NCBI GenBank assembly: GCA_965602785.1
Contig: CBFDAH010000064.1
Coordinates: 1 to 13,947, forward strand
Reading direction: 5' to 3'
Origin: JBGSLA01 sp965602785
Lineage (GTDB): Bacteria > Desulfobacterota > Desulfobaccia > Desulfobaccales > 0-14-0-80-60-11
Length of the DNA: 13,947 bases
Shown in pieces: positions 12,817-13,947 of the stretch. Positions within the stretch are counted from its first letter, which is position 1. Every line of letters begins with the position of its first letter. A program made the translations under genes and the position numbers. A model generated the notes under the pieces. That model saw only the letters and a list, made by a program, of their open reading frames with translations. It did not search any database and was not told where the DNA came from.

Positions 12817-13248
12817 TTATTCCTCCTTGGCTTGATCTTTTTTCTGACACTGGGGGCAAAGTCCCCAGAAGATGAGCGAGTGCCGTTCTACCCGGAAACC
12901 GGCCCGGGCTTCCAAAGGGACGGACGGGTTTGGCGTCACCTCTTCGTGCAGGTCCACAATGAAGTGGCAGTTCCTGCAGATCAGGTGGGCATGGTTGGCA
13001 GTTTCGATGTCATAGCGGGCCACCTCGTGCAGCGGATTGACCTTGAAGACCATCCCCTTTTGGCAAAAAACCTCCAGGGTTTTATACACGGTGTTAAAGG
13101 AGATGGCCGGCACCTGCTGCTGCACCTGTTCATAAATCTGCTCGGCGGTGGGATGGTCCCGCCGGGACTCCAGGACGGATAGAACCGCTATCCGCTGAGG
13201 CGTCACGGAAATACGCTGAGACCGAAGTCTATCAATCAAGACATTCAT
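12817..13248 (-). CDS. perR: Peroxide-responsive Fur-family repressor PerR
   Basis: From the ATG at 13248 the product is 143 residues. Every metal ligand known from B. subtilis PerR appears at a constant offset of five. The regulatory site would be His32, Asp80, His86, His88 and Asp99, and the structural zinc site Cys91, Cys94, Cys131 and Cys134. Asp99, where iron-sensing Fur has Glu, points to PerR, in which His oxidation by peroxide releases DNA. The winged helix is at about 13-70 (TPQRIAVLSVL; SFNTVYKTLEVF). An in-frame TTG three codons upstream (13257) exists, but it lies at or before the predicted transcription start. No ribosome binding site is visible before the ATG, so translation may be nearly leaderless. 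It heads the desulforedoxin-rubrerythrin operon, 6 bases before desulforedoxin. Confidence 0.92.
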   Translation of the reverse strand: MNVLIDRLRSQRISVTPQRIAVLSVLESRRDHPTAEQIYEQVQQQVPAISFNTVYKTLEVFCQKGMVFKVNPLHEVARYDIETANHAHLICRNCHFIVDLHEEVTPNPSVPLEARAGFRVERHSLIFWGLCPQCQKKDQAKEE

Positions 13249-13251
13249 TAC

Positions 13252-13277
13252 TAACAACTATTAAATAATAACTATTA
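13252..13277 (-). promoter_or_regulatory. Tandem 12-base PerR-operator candidate
   Basis: On the minus strand TAATAGTTATTA (13266-13277) and TAATAGTTGTTA (13252-13263) repeat with one mismatch and a 14-base period. The first is itself an inverted repeat (TAATA-GT-TATTA). This AT-rich form resembles PerR boxes in general character. It covers the -10 region of the promoter, so binding would block transcription of perR, desulforedoxin and rubrerythrin. Confidence 0.55.
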
Positions 13278-13289
13278 CTGTTTTGTCAA
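13260..13289 (-). promoter_or_regulatory. Promoter of the perR operon
   Basis: A consensus TTGACA -35 box (13284-13289, minus strand) is followed after 16-18 bases by an AT-rich -10 region (TATTTA, ATTTAA or TTTAAT within 13260-13267). Transcription would begin near 13253, only a few bases before the perR ATG. Confidence 0.65.
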
Positions 13290-13330
13290 GATAAAAATCG
13301 AAGCAGTATCACAAATTTTTTCTGGAGGAT

Positions 13331-13912
13331 TTAGTAAAAAAACACCACGCCGCCCTGGAAAAACTGCACGTTGAAGGCAGCATTTTCCTTGTACAAACTG
13401 GCGTTGGAGGAGTGGCGGTAGCGGTAGGCCAGGGTGAGGCCCAGCCTCGAAGTGAGGGCGATATCCAGGCCGGCGCCTACCTGGGGAGTGAAGTTGAAGC
13501 GGTGAGGAATGACGCGGCTTTCGAAGTTCTCTCCTATAATGCCGGCGCCCCCCTCGAGGAACAGATGCAGCCCGCGATTGATGGGCAAGGTGAGCTTCAA
13601 CAACGGAGTGACGCCGATTTCCCAGCCGGTTTTATCGGCATCGGCCACGCTGATGATCCCTTCCACCTCCAGGGAGAGGCCGAGACCCAGGGGCAGAGAA
13701 CTGTGGGGGCGCACCAGGAACACCCCCCAGCGGGGCAGGAAGGTATAGAGGCGCACCGGAGGGCTTTTCAAATGGTGGCCGTAAGCCAGGCGCAGCCCCA
13801 CGTTAAAGCGAGCCTCGGACAGTTCGAACTCCGCCGCGTGCAAGCTTGAGGAACCGATATAACCAACGGCGAGGAGAATGGTCAGAGCAAGACCCCAAAA
13901 ACCTCTGACCAT
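13331..13912 (-). CDS. PagL-like outer-membrane protein (acyloxyacyl hydrolase / lipid A 3-O-deacylase-related)
   Basis: The 193-residue product starts with a signal peptide (GLALTILLAVGYIGSSSLHA, 7-26, likely cleaved after HAA). The mature part is a chain of amphipathic beta strands ending in GGVVFFY, the aromatic C terminus typical of outer-membrane barrels. The segment LAYRYRHSSNASLYKENAAF (161-180) matches the PagL signature in which His and Ser of H-x-S-N are catalytic; here His167, Ser169 and Asn170. In PagL a catalytic Glu lies 12 residues after the Ser; here that position (181) is Asn, and the nearest Glu is 176, so activity is uncertain. PagL removes the 3-O acyl chain of lipid A. 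GAGGGAAA precedes the ATG. It lies upstream of, and in the same direction as, perR, but perR has its own promoter. The alternative is a non-catalytic small barrel of the same fold. Confidence 0.72.
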   Translation of the reverse strand: MVRGFWGLALTILLAVGYIGSSSLHAAEFELSEARFNVGLRLAYGHHLKSPPVRLYTFLPRWGVFLVRPHSSLPLGLGLSLEVEGIISVADADKTGWEIGVTPLLKLTLPINRGLHLFLEGGAGIIGENFESRVIPHRFNFTPQVGAGLDIALTSRLGLTLAYRYRHSSNASLYKENAAFNVQFFQGGVVFFY

Positions 13913-13947
13913 TAGTTTCCCTCTGTGGTGTCGCTGAGATGCATGGT

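Noticed and set aside
1..13947. CRISPR array, tRNA or rRNA genes
   Set aside because: No regularly spaced direct repeats, tRNA-like cloverleaf with conserved T-loop, or rRNA core sequence was seen on either strand by eye.

Overview
The window looks like the chromosome of an anaerobic, GC-rich Desulfobacterota (former Deltaproteobacteria) bacterium. The reasons are the gene order zapB, zapA, (6S-like RNA), rny, ymdB, the perR, desulforedoxin, rubrerythrin oxygen-defence cluster, a fur-feoA pair, and a PagL-like outer-membrane protein, which implies a Gram-negative cell. A Desulfobacca- or Syntrophia-like lineage is a guess from gene content only. Fourteen protein genes are supported. Thirteen lie on the minus strand; only rnc is on the plus strand.

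Layout, left to right (minus-strand genes are transcribed right to left). Positions 41-6447 hold one long probable transcription unit driven by a sigma70-like promoter at 6478-6506. In transcription order it carries zapB, zapA (Z-ring accessory proteins), a candidate 6S RNA in the zapA-rny gap, rny (RNase Y), ymdB (metallophosphoesterase), then a class I methyltransferase, an alkaline-phosphatase-superfamily 'sulfatase' with Thr at the usual formylglycine position, and a PP-loop PAPS/APS-reductase-like protein. The last three look like lineage-specific additions to a conserved housekeeping block. Positions 6511-6906 are non-coding and rich in palindromes. Positions 6907-9111 hold recD2. Positions 9221-10343 hold an iron-related operon, fur-feoA-secreted small protein, with a possible operator upstream. 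Positions 10344-10913 are non-coding and lead to rnc (10914-11666, plus strand). Positions 11667-12178 are a dense cluster of palindromes, G/C-homopolymer duplications and a candidate insertion-sequence end, closing with a clear Rho-independent terminator for the next operon. Positions 12179-13248 hold perR, a free-standing 40-residue desulforedoxin and rubrerythrin, behind a promoter overlapped by a tandem AT-rich operator. Positions 13331-13912 hold a PagL-like outer-membrane beta-barrel protein. The last 35 bases show only its ribosome binding site.

Most of the coding content is conventional. I did not find a clear new multi-gene defence or biosynthetic system. The points most worth following are the 6S-like RNA, the 40-residue desulforedoxin between perR and rubrerythrin, the tandem PerR operator with a nearly leaderless start, the palindrome that supplies the rnc stop codon and poly-glycine tail, the two matching 22-base motifs flanking rnc, and the odd active sites of the sulfatase-like and PAPS-reductase-like proteins.
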